A DNA stretch of 64,000 nucleotides from Oscillospiraceae bacterium MB08-C2-2 (GTDB taxonomy: Bacteria > Bacillota > Clostridia > Oscillospirales > Ruminococcaceae): contig CP141729.1 in assembly GCA_035621215.1 (NCBI GenBank), positions 2,130,944 to 2,194,943 on the forward strand, given 5' to 3'. Shown piece by piece: positions 39,402 through 47,860 of this stretch. Below the pieces are notes generated by a model, which made no database searches, was not told the origin of the DNA, and saw only the letters and a list, made by a program, of their open reading frames with translations. The position numbers were made by a program, and so were the translations under genes. Numbering within the stretch: position 1 is the stretch's first letter; every line of letters starts with the position of its first letter.

Positions 39402-39539
39402 TTAGGCCGCCTCGTCGGAGCCTGCGGAAAGATAGCGGCCCTTTTTGCGGTAATAAAGCCATCCGATCAATTGCTGGACAGCCAGCACACTGGCAACCGC
39501 CGCCAGCAGAAAAGCCAGTACCTTGCCAAAATATTTCAT
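39402..39539 (-). CDS. Small single-pass membrane protein (45 aa)
   Basis: MKYFGKVLAFLLAAVASVLA begins the product. One hydrophobic helix (6-30) is followed by WLYYRKKGRYLSAGSDEAA, a positively charged then acidic tail. A very strong ribosome site (AAAGGAGG) lies 10 nt before ATG 39539, and the gene sits in line between two minus-strand genes with gaps of 44 and 89 nt. No family recognised. Position, ribosome site and clean helix make a real gene likely. Confidence 0.65.
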   Translation of the reverse strand: MKYFGKVLAFLLAAVASVLAVQQLIGWLYYRKKGRYLSAGSDEAA

Positions 39540-39583
39540 TTGCAGGCTACCTCCTTTGTTTTAATCCTTCCTGCTCAAAGACC

Positions 39584-40165
39584 TCAATAATCCACCACCA
39601 AAAAATCCCCCATAGAAGCAGGTCCATAAGGGTTGCCGGCAAAATCCGCCGGATAAAAGCAGCCGTAATGGGGGCTGGGCGGCTGCTGGCTGAGCTTATA
39701 AAAATTCCCTTTGAACTGATTCCCAGCCTCAAAGGAGAAGCCGCCATATACACCCTGAATCAGCTCTTTGGTGATGGTTATAGTATTGCCCCAATAGACC
39801 CCCTGCAAATCCTCCCCACCAAAGGGATGCACAGAAAAGGCCTCCCGCACCTCGGCCGGGAGAGGGAAAAAGCTGCCATCCCGGAGCAGCTCCACCTGCA
39901 CCTTTTCGGTGCTCAGAGCTGTAACCGAAAGATAAACCTCACTTTCCTGGGGGAAAAGCCCAAACACACCCCGCAGGGCGCTATCCTCCTGGGGGCTCAC
40001 CTCAAAGGCCCACATCTGGAGCACCAGACCCTTGGGGGTCAGGCAGATGCGGTTTTGGGCATAGGGGCGGTAATCCCGCTGTTCCAGCGGATACGAAGTG
40101 ATTTTGGCAACAGGCAGCGATTCCATTTGGGGCGGATCGGGCTGAAAGCTGATTTTAAAAGCCAA
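39584..40165 (-). CDS. Uncharacterised protein, possibly CBM9-like beta-sandwich
   Basis: 193 aa, soluble, no signal peptide. It is beta-rich with many aromatic and glycine residues (NRICLTPKGLVLQMWAFEV, GVYWGNTITITKELIQGVYGG, GCFYPADFAGNPYGPASMG). The layout and the terminal FAGNPYGPASMGDFLVVDY recall carbohydrate-binding family 9-like domains of Firmicutes, but this is only a resemblance. The start is probably TTG 40165 with AAGGA 11 nt upstream. It lies 54 nt after the methyltransferase homologue in the same run. Confidence 0.5.
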   Translation of the reverse strand: MAFKISFQPDPPQMESLPVAKITSYPLEQRDYRPYAQNRICLTPKGLVLQMWAFEVSPQEDSALRGVFGLFPQESEVYLSVTALSTEKVQVELLRDGSFFPLPAEVREAFSVHPFGGEDLQGVYWGNTITITKELIQGVYGGFSFEAGNQFKGNFYKLSQQPPSPHYGCFYPADFAGNPYGPASMGDFLVVDY

Positions 40166-40219
40166 GGTTTTTCACATCCTTAATTGTTTGGTTCAATACA
40201 GCCATTTGGATCAAAAAGG

Positions 40220-41422
40220 CTACCGCACCAATGCGCCATAGCCTGCGGCAATGCGATCCAGTTCTTCGCCAGGCAGATCGGAGCGGCGATCCACCATGAG
40301 GCGCCCGGTGGTATGGAACAAGGCGGATTCCAGAGCCTCGGCACTATCCGCCAGCAGGCAGATGGGCATACGGAAAAGATAGCCGTTTTCCCCCAGCATA
40401 ATGCCATCGGCAGCAGTGGAAACCCGCACCAGCAAAGCATCACAGCCGCAATCCTCCGCTTCCAGCACAGCCTCGGACATATCCAGATGGCAGGTCAGAG
40501 GCTGGGAAAAGGTGAAATCCTCATCCAGATAATAAACACCCTTCTCACCGGCCAGCACCAAGGGGGCAGGCTGGCGGTCATGGGAGCCGGCAGCCCCGGC
40601 CGATGGGCTGGATAGTGCCCGAATATGCTCGGGCGTGCTTCCCACGCCGCCGCCCAGTAAAACCGCACCGGACTGAATAAGGCCCTGTGCCATGGCGGCA
40701 AAAGCCCCGGGAGAAAGCAAGGTGGCTCTGCCCATTTCATCGGAGTAGGCGGCGGCAGGCTTCGCAATCAGCGGCACCTTGGCCAGACCCTCCAGCCTTT
40801 GCAGAATGGGCTCCATCACGGCCGGCGGGGCATTGCCCTCTAAGCCGAAGCCCTCTACTCCCAGCTCCTGCAAAACCACCAAAGCGGCCAATACTGCTTC
40901 TTCCTCCATAGGCAGGCGAGAATCACAAGGTTCCATAGCCACCAAAATGGGAAGCTCTGTCTGCCGGGCACCCAGCACAGCGGCTCGTGCCTCGGGCAGC
41001 CAAGTCATTTTGCGAATCACCAGCAGTACGGCTCCCGCCTCTTTCAGGCAAAGGGCCTGCTGGGCATAAGAATCCACCCGGCGGCCAAAGGGAATCTCCT
41101 CCCAATGCCCAAGCCCTGTGGATTCCAGCACACCCGCCGCCAACCCGGTTTTGCCGGCGGCCTCCACAGCCGCCTCCATCAGTGAGCGGTTGAAGGCCTC
41201 CATCTGGTCGAAAAGCCCTTTTGCCTCCAAGGAAAGGGGATCGGCCCCTCCGGTTGGGGCGCAGATTACACCGGCTCCCACTCCGGCATAGGCGGCGAGC
41301 AGCTCCTTAAGCGGCTCCAAATGAGCGCAGAACCACTGGGGGGCGCAGAAATCCCGGGGCACCGCCGGCGGATACAGCTGCAAAACGCTTCCATCCAGCA
41401 GCCGGGGCAAAGGGACTTTCAT
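40220..41422 (-). CDS. Degenerate homocysteine S-methyltransferase-like protein
   Basis: 400 aa. The first 275 residues follow the homocysteine S-methyltransferase barrel (LLDGSVLQLYPP at the N terminus, LEPLKELLAAYAGVGAGVICAPT, GGGVGSTPEHI at 257-267). All three zinc-binding cysteines are gone: the GxNC motif reads GLEG (193-196) and GGCCGT reads GGGVGS. Methyl transfer to homocysteine is therefore unlikely. The last 125 residues form an extra domain I do not recognise. ATG 41422 has AAAGGAGA 8 nt upstream. It lies 38 nt behind argS. Confidence 0.7.
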   Translation of the reverse strand: MKVPLPRLLDGSVLQLYPPAVPRDFCAPQWFCAHLEPLKELLAAYAGVGAGVICAPTGGADPLSLEAKGLFDQMEAFNRSLMEAAVEAAGKTGLAAGVLESTGLGHWEEIPFGRRVDSYAQQALCLKEAGAVLLVIRKMTWLPEARAAVLGARQTELPILVAMEPCDSRLPMEEEAVLAALVVLQELGVEGFGLEGNAPPAVMEPILQRLEGLAKVPLIAKPAAAYSDEMGRATLLSPGAFAAMAQGLIQSGAVLLGGGVGSTPEHIRALSSPSAGAAGSHDRQPAPLVLAGEKGVYYLDEDFTFSQPLTCHLDMSEAVLEAEDCGCDALLVRVSTAADGIMLGENGYLFRMPICLLADSAEALESALFHTTGRLMVDRRSDLPGEELDRIAAGYGALVR

Positions 41423-41460
41423 CAAGGCATTCTCCTTTAACAAAATGTTGGGGCAGTTTG

Positions 41461-43158
41461 CTACATCAGCTCAGGGGCGCTGATTTTCAGCAGTTCCAGC
41501 AGGTTGCGCAGGGTCCCTCCCATGCACAGGCAGAGCCGCAGGCGGGCCTGCATCAGGGCTTCATCCTCGCCCTTAACCTTGCAGGTGTTATAAAACTTAT
41601 GGAACAAGGTGGCGGTCTCCATGGCATAACGGGTCAGGCCCGCCGGGTCATAGTATTTAGCCGCCTTGACAATCTCATCGGGATACTGGGCCAGCTTGCG
41701 GATCAGCTCACGCTCTTCGGGCTGGCTGAGCAGCTCCAGCTCCTCACGGGTGCAGGGGCGGGTGTAGATGCCCTCCTTTTCCAGATTGCGCTGAATGCTG
41801 CAAATCCGGGCGTGGGCATACTGGACATAATAAACCGGGTTGTGAGAGCTTTCTTCCACAGCCAAATCCAAGTCAAAATCCATGGGAGAGCCGGGCTCCC
41901 GCATATTGAAGAAGAACCGGGCGGCATCGATGGGCACCAGATCGGTGAGATCGGAAAGGGTTACACTGCGGCCGGTACGCTTGCTCATCTTATAAGGCTG
42001 GCCGTCCTTCATGAGGCGCACCAGCTGCATGAGAATAATATCCAGCTTGGAGCCATCCAGACCCACGGCATCCATAGCACCTTTAAGGCGGGCCACATGG
42101 CCGTGGTGGTCTGCACCCCATACATTAATAACCCGGTTATAGCCCCGGACCGAAAACTTGTTGTAATGGTAGGCAATATCCGCCGCAAAATAGGTGGGGC
42201 TTCCGCCCTGCCGGATGAGAACCTCATCCTTTTCACCGCCGAATTCGGTGGCTTTATACCAAAGGGCGCCATCCTTTTCATAGGTCAGGCCCTTTTCGCC
42301 CAGAATACCCACAACCTTTTCCACTGTACCGTCTGCATAGAGGCCGCTTTCCCGGAACCACAGGTCATAATCAATGCGGTAGGTGTGCAGATCCTCCTCC
42401 AGCTTGGCGATGTTGCGGGGCAGAGCGTAATCCACCAAGGCCTGACGGCGTGCGGCACTTTCCACATCCAGCAGCTTTGCGCCGCCCTGTGCAATGTATT
42501 CCTTCACACGGTCACGGATATCCTCGCCGTGGTAGCCATCCTCCGGGAAGGCAAAGGAATCCTCACCCTGAAGCTCCTGCATATACCGGGCCTCCAGTGA
42601 AAGACCAAACTTGGCGATCTGGTTGCCTGCATCGTTGACATAAAATTCCCGCTGCACCTGATAGCCTGCCGCATCCATAGCGGCGGCCAGACAGTCGCCA
42701 ATGGCGCCGCCCCGGGCGTTGCCCATATGCATAGGGCCGGTGGGGTTGGCGGAAACAAATTCCACCATAATTTTTTCGTTCTTGCCGTAGTCGCTGCGGC
42801 CATATTCGCCGCCCAGCTTTTCAATCAGCTCCACCGACTGAGCAAACCATGAGGGATTCACGGCAAAATTGATAAAGCCCGGGCCTGCAACCTGAGCCGA
42901 CTGGAAGAAGGTTCCCTCCAGCTCCATATTGCCGCACAAGGCCTCGGCAATCTTCCGGGGTGCCATCGAAAAGCTCTTAGCACCCACCATAGCGGCATTG
43001 ACAGCAAAATCCCCATGGGAGGTATCCCCGGGGATTTCGATGGAATAAGAAGGCAACTCCCCGTGAGGCAAAAGCCCCTGTGCTGCCGCTTTCCCGGCGG
43101 CTGCCTCAAGAATGCTGTTGATCTGCTGCCGGGCAGCCTCCACGATATTGTTCATCAT
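41461..43158 (-). CDS. argS: Arginyl-tRNA synthetase
   Basis: Class I synthetase, 565 aa. It has an N-terminal ArgRS additional domain (1-115), HIGH motif as HMGN in ANPTGPMHMGNARGG (about 130-144), KMSKS motif as KMSKR (about 388) and a C-terminal DALR anticodon-binding domain ending LLKISAPELM. Two ATGs follow directly on the ywiB stop with AAGGAGAG about 12 nt upstream. The ywiB-argS pairing is the same as in Bacillus. No T-box leader was seen. Confidence 0.97.
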   Translation of the reverse strand: MMNNIVEAARQQINSILEAAAGKAAAQGLLPHGELPSYSIEIPGDTSHGDFAVNAAMVGAKSFSMAPRKIAEALCGNMELEGTFFQSAQVAGPGFINFAVNPSWFAQSVELIEKLGGEYGRSDYGKNEKIMVEFVSANPTGPMHMGNARGGAIGDCLAAAMDAAGYQVQREFYVNDAGNQIAKFGLSLEARYMQELQGEDSFAFPEDGYHGEDIRDRVKEYIAQGGAKLLDVESAARRQALVDYALPRNIAKLEEDLHTYRIDYDLWFRESGLYADGTVEKVVGILGEKGLTYEKDGALWYKATEFGGEKDEVLIRQGGSPTYFAADIAYHYNKFSVRGYNRVINVWGADHHGHVARLKGAMDAVGLDGSKLDIILMQLVRLMKDGQPYKMSKRTGRSVTLSDLTDLVPIDAARFFFNMREPGSPMDFDLDLAVEESSHNPVYYVQYAHARICSIQRNLEKEGIYTRPCTREELELLSQPEERELIRKLAQYPDEIVKAAKYYDPAGLTRYAMETATLFHKFYNTCKVKGEDEALMQARLRLCLCMGGTLRNLLELLKISAPELM

Positions 43159-43593
43159 TTAATTGGCACTCTCCTTGATGTTTATATACATTTCATGCTC
43201 ACTGGCCAGCTGGGAGTTCACATCCAGCGAATATTTAAAGGTCAGGTTTCCGCCCTGCTCAGTGAGAGAAGATTTGATTTTTTCCCCGGAAATACCGATC
43301 ATCAGATCGCCGTAGCCCATATCATAATGGCACTGGTGGCGCACACCCTTTTCAATCACCAGCTGGGCCTGGGAGCTGCCACTGCGCTCCATGGTCACCC
43401 GGCGGCTGTCCTCCACCTTGAGGGTGGTTCGGGAACCTTCAAAGCCGGTGGCCTCGGTTTCATCGTAGCTGATGTAGTAATTGCCTCCCCGGGCATAAAA
43501 ATCCCCGGTGGTAAAGAGCTCAATGGTATCCGAATCCTCGTAGTTGGTATAAACCCCTTTGATGCTGATCAGGAACTTTTTATTTTGTTTCAT
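43159..43593 (-). CDS. DUF1934 (YwiB-like) beta-barrel protein
   Basis: 144 aa, lipocalin-like DUF1934 family: FLISIKGVYTNYEDSDTIELFTTGDF, NYYISYDETEATGFEGSRTTLKVE, HYDMGYGDLMIGISGEKI and SLDVNSQLASEHEMYINIKE. Its function is unknown, but the gene is found beside argS in many Firmicutes. The ribosome site is weak. The stop touches the argS start, so expression is coupled. Confidence 0.85.
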   Translation of the reverse strand: MKQNKKFLISIKGVYTNYEDSDTIELFTTGDFYARGGNYYISYDETEATGFEGSRTTLKVEDSRRVTMERSGSSQAQLVIEKGVRHQCHYDMGYGDLMIGISGEKIKSSLTEQGGNLTFKYSLDVNSQLASEHEMYINIKESAN

Positions 43594-43615
43594 GGCTTTT
43601 TATTACCGGAGGGCG

Positions 43616-44446
43616 TCAGTCGCCGGTGTTTTCCTCCAATTGTACGAATTTTACCTGTCCCAATACATTCTTCCCCAAAAAGATGGCTGCTACTTCCGCA
43701 AATCGTTCCACTGTATCGGTCACACAGTAGCGGGCGGTGCCTTCTTCTTTCCGGGAGGTCAGCAGGTCATGCTGCTCCAGCAAGCGGCGGGTCTCCCGGG
43801 CCGCTTCTGCCCCGGAATCAATGAGGGTGACCGCCGGGCCCATGATCTCGGCGATGGCTTCATAAAACAAGGGATAATGGGTGCAGCCCAAAATCAGGGT
43901 ATCGATATCCGCCTGGGCCAAGGGTTTTAAATACATTTCCAGTGTCAGGCGGGAAATGGGGTTATCCTTTTCCACCAGACCATTTTCGGCCAACGGCACC
44001 AGCAGAGGGCAGGCCTGACTGATCACTTGAATCTCAGGGGCGATCTGCCTTGCATTTTTTTCGTAGGCTCCGCTGCGCACGGTGGCAGGGGTGGCAATCA
44101 GCCCCACACGCCCGTTGCGGGTGGTGCGGCAGGCTGTTCGGGTAGCTGGAACCACCACACCAGTCCATGGAATGGCAAGACCGATCTCTTCCAGATGCGC
44201 TTCATCCAGATTGGAGCTGACTGTTCCGCAGGCCACCACCAGCAGCTTCACATCCTGCCGCCGCAGATAGGCAATATCCTGCTTCGCATAACGGATAATG
44301 GTTTCCCGTGAGCGGGTTCCATAAGGGACCCTTCCGGTATCCCCCAAATAGACTATTTCTTCGGAGGGGAGAAGCTTTTGCAGCTCCTTGACCGCTGTAA
44401 GGCCCCCCACCCCGGAATCAAACACACCAATAGGCCGGCTGTCCAC
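43616..44446 (-). CDS. murI: Glutamate racemase
   Basis: Supplies D-glutamate for peptidoglycan. 276 aa. FDSGVGGLT holds the first acid-base aspartate/serine. The two catalytic cysteines are C73 in VVACGTVSS, where the usual N after C is G, and C188 in LGCTHYPL. GTG 44446 is preferred because AAGGGGG is 8 nt upstream; GTG 44452 is only 2 nt from that site. Between ddl (60 nt) and ywiB (22 nt) in one run of cell-wall and translation genes. Confidence 0.94.
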   Translation of the reverse strand: MDSRPIGVFDSGVGGLTAVKELQKLLPSEEIVYLGDTGRVPYGTRSRETIIRYAKQDIAYLRRQDVKLLVVACGTVSSNLDEAHLEEIGLAIPWTGVVVPATRTACRTTRNGRVGLIATPATVRSGAYEKNARQIAPEIQVISQACPLLVPLAENGLVEKDNPISRLTLEMYLKPLAQADIDTLILGCTHYPLFYEAIAEIMGPAVTLIDSGAEAARETRRLLEQHDLLTSRKEEGTARYCVTDTVERFAEVAAIFLGKNVLGQVKFVQLEENTGD

Positions 44447-44512
44447 GGGCACAGCCCCCTTTCATAAGTTCATTCCGCACAAGGCACCATGGGCTTGGCG
44501 GTGGTTTTCGGT

Positions 44513-45571
44513 CTAACCTTTAAGGGCATATTCAATGAGCCGGTCAATCAAATCGGAATAAGCAACACCGCTGGCTGTGAACAGCTTGGGATACATGCTG
44601 ATGCTGGTAAAGCCCGGCAGGGTGTTGATTTCGTTGAGAATGATCTTGCCATCCGCCTGCACAAAAAAATCCACCCGGGCAAGACCGGCGCATTCCAATG
44701 CCTGATAAGCCTGCACCGCTGTTTTGCGAACCCGCTGGGCAGTTACTTCATCAATGCGGGCGGGGATATGCAGCTCGGTGGTGCCATCCACATATTTTGC
44801 TTCGTAGTCATAAAACTCTTTAACCGGAGCAATCTCGCCCAGCACCTGTGCAGCAACGGGAGAACGGTTGCCCATAATGGCACACTCCACCTCTTTGCCT
44901 GCAATAGCCTCTTCGGCCACAATCTTGCGGTCGTGGACAAAGGCAGCCTTCAAAGCGGCTTCCAGCTCCGCCGGGTTATGGGCCTTTGTGATGCCCACCG
45001 AAGAACCGGCATTGGCCGGCTTGATAAACAGTGGATACCCAAGCTCCCGGGCAAAGCGAGCCTCCACCGCCTGCATATCCTGAGCTTCGTCCTCATAAAG
45101 GGCAAGGAGCTTTGCCTTGGGAACACCCGCCGCCTGCAAAACCGAGTGGGCAATGGCTTTATCCATACACATCGCGCTGGAGAGCACGCCGCAGCCTACG
45201 CAGGGAATGCCGCTCAAGGCCAAAAGACCCTGTATGGTGCCATCCTCTCCATTTTTGCCATGAAGCACCGGGAACACAACATCCACCGAGAGATTTTCCC
45301 AGCCGGTTTCTTTTTTCACCAACAGGCCGCCGTGAGAGCGGTCGGGGGAAAGAATGGCAGGAGCGGTATATTCAGGGGCCTCCCATTTATCTTCAGCAAT
45401 CAGCTGAGCCGGGCCGGTATAGTGCAGCCAGCGGCCATCCCGGGTGATGCCCAAAACAGTCAGTTCATAACGGTCACGGTGAAGATTTTCCAGCACCGAA
45501 GCCGCTGATATGCGGGAAACCTCATGCTCGCTGGATACCCCGCCAAATAGTACACACAATTTAACAGACAA
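44513..45571 (-). CDS. ddl: D-alanine-D-alanine ligase
   Basis: ATP-grasp enzyme, 352 aa. FGGVSSEHEVS at the N terminus, P-loop-like KPANAGSSVGI (184-194), omega loop EFYDYEAKY (252-260) and metal-binding NEINTLPGFT (about 312). The tyrosine of EAKY favours D-Ala-D-Ala over the D-Ala-D-lactate form, which has Phe there. TTG 45571 is the start, with GGAGATGAG about 10 nt upstream. First gene of the run ddl-murI-ywiB-argS and further. Confidence 0.95.
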   Translation of the reverse strand: MSVKLCVLFGGVSSEHEVSRISAASVLENLHRDRYELTVLGITRDGRWLHYTGPAQLIAEDKWEAPEYTAPAILSPDRSHGGLLVKKETGWENLSVDVVFPVLHGKNGEDGTIQGLLALSGIPCVGCGVLSSAMCMDKAIAHSVLQAAGVPKAKLLALYEDEAQDMQAVEARFARELGYPLFIKPANAGSSVGITKAHNPAELEAALKAAFVHDRKIVAEEAIAGKEVECAIMGNRSPVAAQVLGEIAPVKEFYDYEAKYVDGTTELHIPARIDEVTAQRVRKTAVQAYQALECAGLARVDFFVQADGKIILNEINTLPGFTSISMYPKLFTASGVAYSDLIDRLIEYALKG

Positions 45572-45685
45572 AGCAGCTCATCTCCATTTCTATGGGCAGT
45601 TGCTCAAAACCGGGCCAACACTATATTCCCACCAAGAAAAACAGCGGGCTTGGCTCCCTATTTTCTGACAGCAACTACCATCGTA

Positions 45686-45714
45686 ATAATAGCACAATGA
45701 CGGCCTTAACACAA
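45686..45714 (-). promoter_or_regulatory. Candidate sigma-A promoter of the ddl operon
   Basis: Minus-strand TTGTGT (45709-45714), 17 nt, TATTAT (45686-45691), giving a leader of about 105 nt. Confidence 0.6.
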
Positions 45715-45919
45715 ACATTTCCTGCCGTTTTTTTGCGCCTCGGGCTGAAAAACCGGCAAAATTTCATCTTCACTTTCTATCACAAAAGAAAAGCGTTCTA
45801 ATAAAATGGCGCATTTGGGGCGGTGGTGCGCAAAGTGAGCAGTTTGCCCTGCACACAGTGCACTCTACTATCATATACCACCGACCTTAGCTTTTAGAAT
45901 AAAAAATCCCTTTATATCG

Positions 45920-45948
45920 TTGACTATCAGGCCAAATTATGATATAGT
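45920..45948 (+). promoter_or_regulatory. Sigma-A promoter of rpmG-secE-nusG
   Basis: TTGACT (45920-45925), 17 nt, TATAGT (45943-45948). A leader of about 155 nt precedes rpmG; I recognise no riboswitch in it. The remainder of 45572-46109 holds no gene that I can see. Confidence 0.85.
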
Positions 45949-46109
45949 GTCATTACCTCTAAAAGGGTTCTTTTTTTGTGTGCAAAAATCTGTTCAGAAT
46001 TGTTTGAAGACGGACAGGCTTAAAAGCCGCAAACCAGGCCATTTGGAGATATTCAAATGTGTCCCCTTGTGAGGGAGGCAAAAAAATCCATGAATCAGGA
46101 GGTGCCGCA

Positions 46110-46259
46110 ATGAGAGTAAAGGTCACTTTGGCTTGCACCGAATGCAAGCAACGCAACTACAATACCCAGAAAAACAAAAAAAACGATCCTGACAGGCTTG
46201 AGATGAACAAGTATTGCAGATTCTGCAGGAAGCACACGCCTCATCGGGAAACCAAGTAG
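46110..46259 (+). CDS. rpmG: 50S ribosomal protein L33 (zinc-binding form)
   Basis: 49 aa, [22 protein letters not shown]. CxxC pairs at ACTECK and CRFCRKH make it the zinc-binding (C+) paralogue. AGGAGG is 7-8 nt before ATG 46110. The order rpmG-secE-nusG-rplK-rplA is the standard one in Firmicutes. Confidence 0.96.
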   Translation: MRVKVTLACTECKQRNYNTQKNKKNDPDRLEMNKYCRFCRKHTPHRETK

Positions 46260-46276
46260 AAAGGCGGGACTTTGAA

Positions 46277-46516
46277 TTGGCAGCAAACGTAAAAAAAGAA
46301 GAAAAGAGCAAGTCCGGCCCTGGATTTTTCGGCAAAATTTCCCGGTTTTTCCGCGATATTCTCGGAGAAATGAAGCGGGTTGTGTGGCCCAGCAAGAAAC
46401 AGGTTATGAACAACACTGTTATTGTTATCGGCTTTATGATTGTAGCTTCGATTCTCATCGGTGGGTTCGACATTCTTTTATCCCAGCTTGTCAAGCTGCT
46501 TATGTCCCTGTTTTAA
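46277..46516 (+). CDS. secE: Preprotein translocase subunit SecE
   Basis: 79 aa, the short Gram-positive form: a lysine-rich N terminus, the amphipathic helix ILGEMKRVVWPSKKQVMNNT that clamps SecY, and one membrane helix (about 48-72). The start is TTG 46277 with an imperfect AAAGGCGGG site 8 nt upstream; the frame is open further back but overlaps rpmG. Confidence 0.93.
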   Translation: MAANVKKEEKSKSGPGFFGKISRFFRDILGEMKRVVWPSKKQVMNNTVIVIGFMIVASILIGGFDILLSQLVKLLMSLF

Positions 46517-46558
46517 TGGCCGTAGCGCCTGAACTAGAGCTGAAAAGGGAGTGTAAGT

Positions 46559-47080
46559 ATGTCTGAAACACCCAGATGGTATGTGGTGCATACCTATTCC
46601 GGTTACGAGAATAAAGTGGCAACCAATATCGAAAAAGCTGTGGAGAACCGTAAGCTGCATGATTTGATCTGCGAGGTTAAGGTTCCCACCGAAACCGTTG
46701 TGGAAATTAAAGACAACAAGAAAAAAGAAGTTGAGCGCAAGATTTTCCCTGGTTATGTTATGGTCAAAATGATTATGACAGACGACAGCTGGTATGTTGT
46801 GCGCAACATACGTGGTGTTACCGGATTTGTGGGCCCTGGCTCCAAGCCGGTTCCCCTCACCGAGGAGGAAGTAAGCCGCCTTGGTGTTGAGGTTCGGGAA
46901 ATTGTTGTCAACTTTAAGGTGGGCGATTCGGTTAAGGTTGTAGACAGCTACCTGGAAGGCTTTATCGGCGTTGTGGATTCCATTGAGCCGGAAAACAATC
47001 TGGTTCGGGTTACCGTTTCCATGATGGGTAAGGATGTTCCGGTTGAGCTGGAGCTGGATCAGGTGGAAACACTGGATTAG
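46559..47080 (+). CDS. nusG: Transcription termination/antitermination protein NusG
   Basis: 173 aa. NGN domain (1-115; WYVVHTYSGYENKVATNIE, FPGYVMVKM, VRNIRGVTGFVG) and KOW domain (about 120-173; FKVGDSVKVVDSYLEGFIGVVDSI). It binds RNA polymerase and affects pausing, termination and coupling to ribosomes. AAAAGGGAG is before ATG 46559. It is separated from rplK by a 295-nt stretch with three hairpins. Confidence 0.97.
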   Translation: MSETPRWYVVHTYSGYENKVATNIEKAVENRKLHDLICEVKVPTETVVEIKDNKKKEVERKIFPGYVMVKMIMTDDSWYVVRNIRGVTGFVGPGSKPVPLTEEEVSRLGVEVREIVVNFKVGDSVKVVDSYLEGFIGVVDSIEPENNLVRVTVSMMGKDVPVELELDQVETLD

Positions 47081-47159
47081 CCTTATCCTTTTCCCAAGGG
47101 AAGCCACAATGTGTTTTTTGTGCATTTTTTCTGAAAAAGAGCAAGGGTGTTTTCTTTTG

Positions 47160-47314
47160 CTTACTTTTCTTTTTCTAAAAGAAAAGTAAGGGGTTTTCTT
47201 TTGTATGTTTTAGAGGGAAGGCGCAAATGGTTTTCTTTTACATATTTTTCTTTTTTCTAAAAGAAAAATATGGGGTTTCTTTTGCTTGTTTTCTTTTAGA
47301 GAAAAGAAAACAAG
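47160..47314 (+). repeat. Three tandem perfect hairpins between nusG and rplK
   Basis: Arms CTTACTTTTCTTT/AAAGAAAAGTAAG (47160-47190), CATATTTTTCTTTT/AAAAGAAAAATATG (47241-47272) and CTTGTTTTCTTTT/AAAAGAAAACAAG (47285-47314). The first two are followed by GGGGTTTTCTTTTG-like spacers. Loop-proximal TTTCT/AGAAA is shared while the outer three or four pairs differ in a compensated way (CTTAC/GTAAG, CATAT/ATATG, CTTGT/ACAAG). Confidence 0.85.
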
Positions 47315-47375
47315 GTGGGAGAGAAATCAAAAGGATTTCTCGGCATAAACCACTATTTTTGGAGGTGCAATTAAA

Positions 47376-47801
47376 ATGGCAAACAAGGTTACGGGCTATA
47401 TCAAGTTGCAGATTCCCGCTGGTAAAGCAACTCCGGCCCCGCCGGTAGGCCCTGCTCTGGGTCAGCACGGCGTGAATATCATGGCGTTTACCAAGGAATT
47501 CAACGAGCGCACAAAGGGTGACGTGGGCCTGATTATTCCTGTGGTTATCACTGTTTACGCAGACCGCTCTTTCAGCTTTATCACAAAGACTCCTCCGGCT
47601 CCGGTGCTTATTAAAAAGGCACTTGGTCTCAATAAGGCCTCGGGTGTCCCCAACAAGACCAAAGTGGGCAAGCTCACAAAAGAGCAGGTCCAAAAGATCG
47701 CTGAGACAAAGTTGCCCGATTTGAATGCTGCCGATCTGGAAGCAGCCATGAGCATGGTGGCTGGTACCGCCCGCAGCATGGGCATCACGGTGGAGGAATA
47801 G
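47376..47801 (+). CDS. rplK: 50S ribosomal protein L11
   Basis: 141 aa, standard length: [27 protein letters not shown] in the N-terminal domain and a C-terminal RNA-binding domain ending [12 protein letters not shown]. It binds the GTPase-associated centre of 23S rRNA. GGAGG stands before ATG 47376. The rplA gene follows 59 nt later. Confidence 0.98.
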   Translation: MANKVTGYIKLQIPAGKATPAPPVGPALGQHGVNIMAFTKEFNERTKGDVGLIIPVVITVYADRSFSFITKTPPAPVLIKKALGLNKASGVPNKTKVGKLTKEQVQKIAETKLPDLNAADLEAAMSMVAGTARSMGITVEE

Positions 47802-47860
47802 CTCCCCGGGTGGGAGGAAAAAATCCGATTATACCACTCAATTAGGAGGAGAATTACGCA

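Noticed and set aside
41461-43593. T-box or other amino-acid riboswitch before argS
   Set aside because: argS follows ywiB with no gap and no T-box motif (TGGN) lies upstream.
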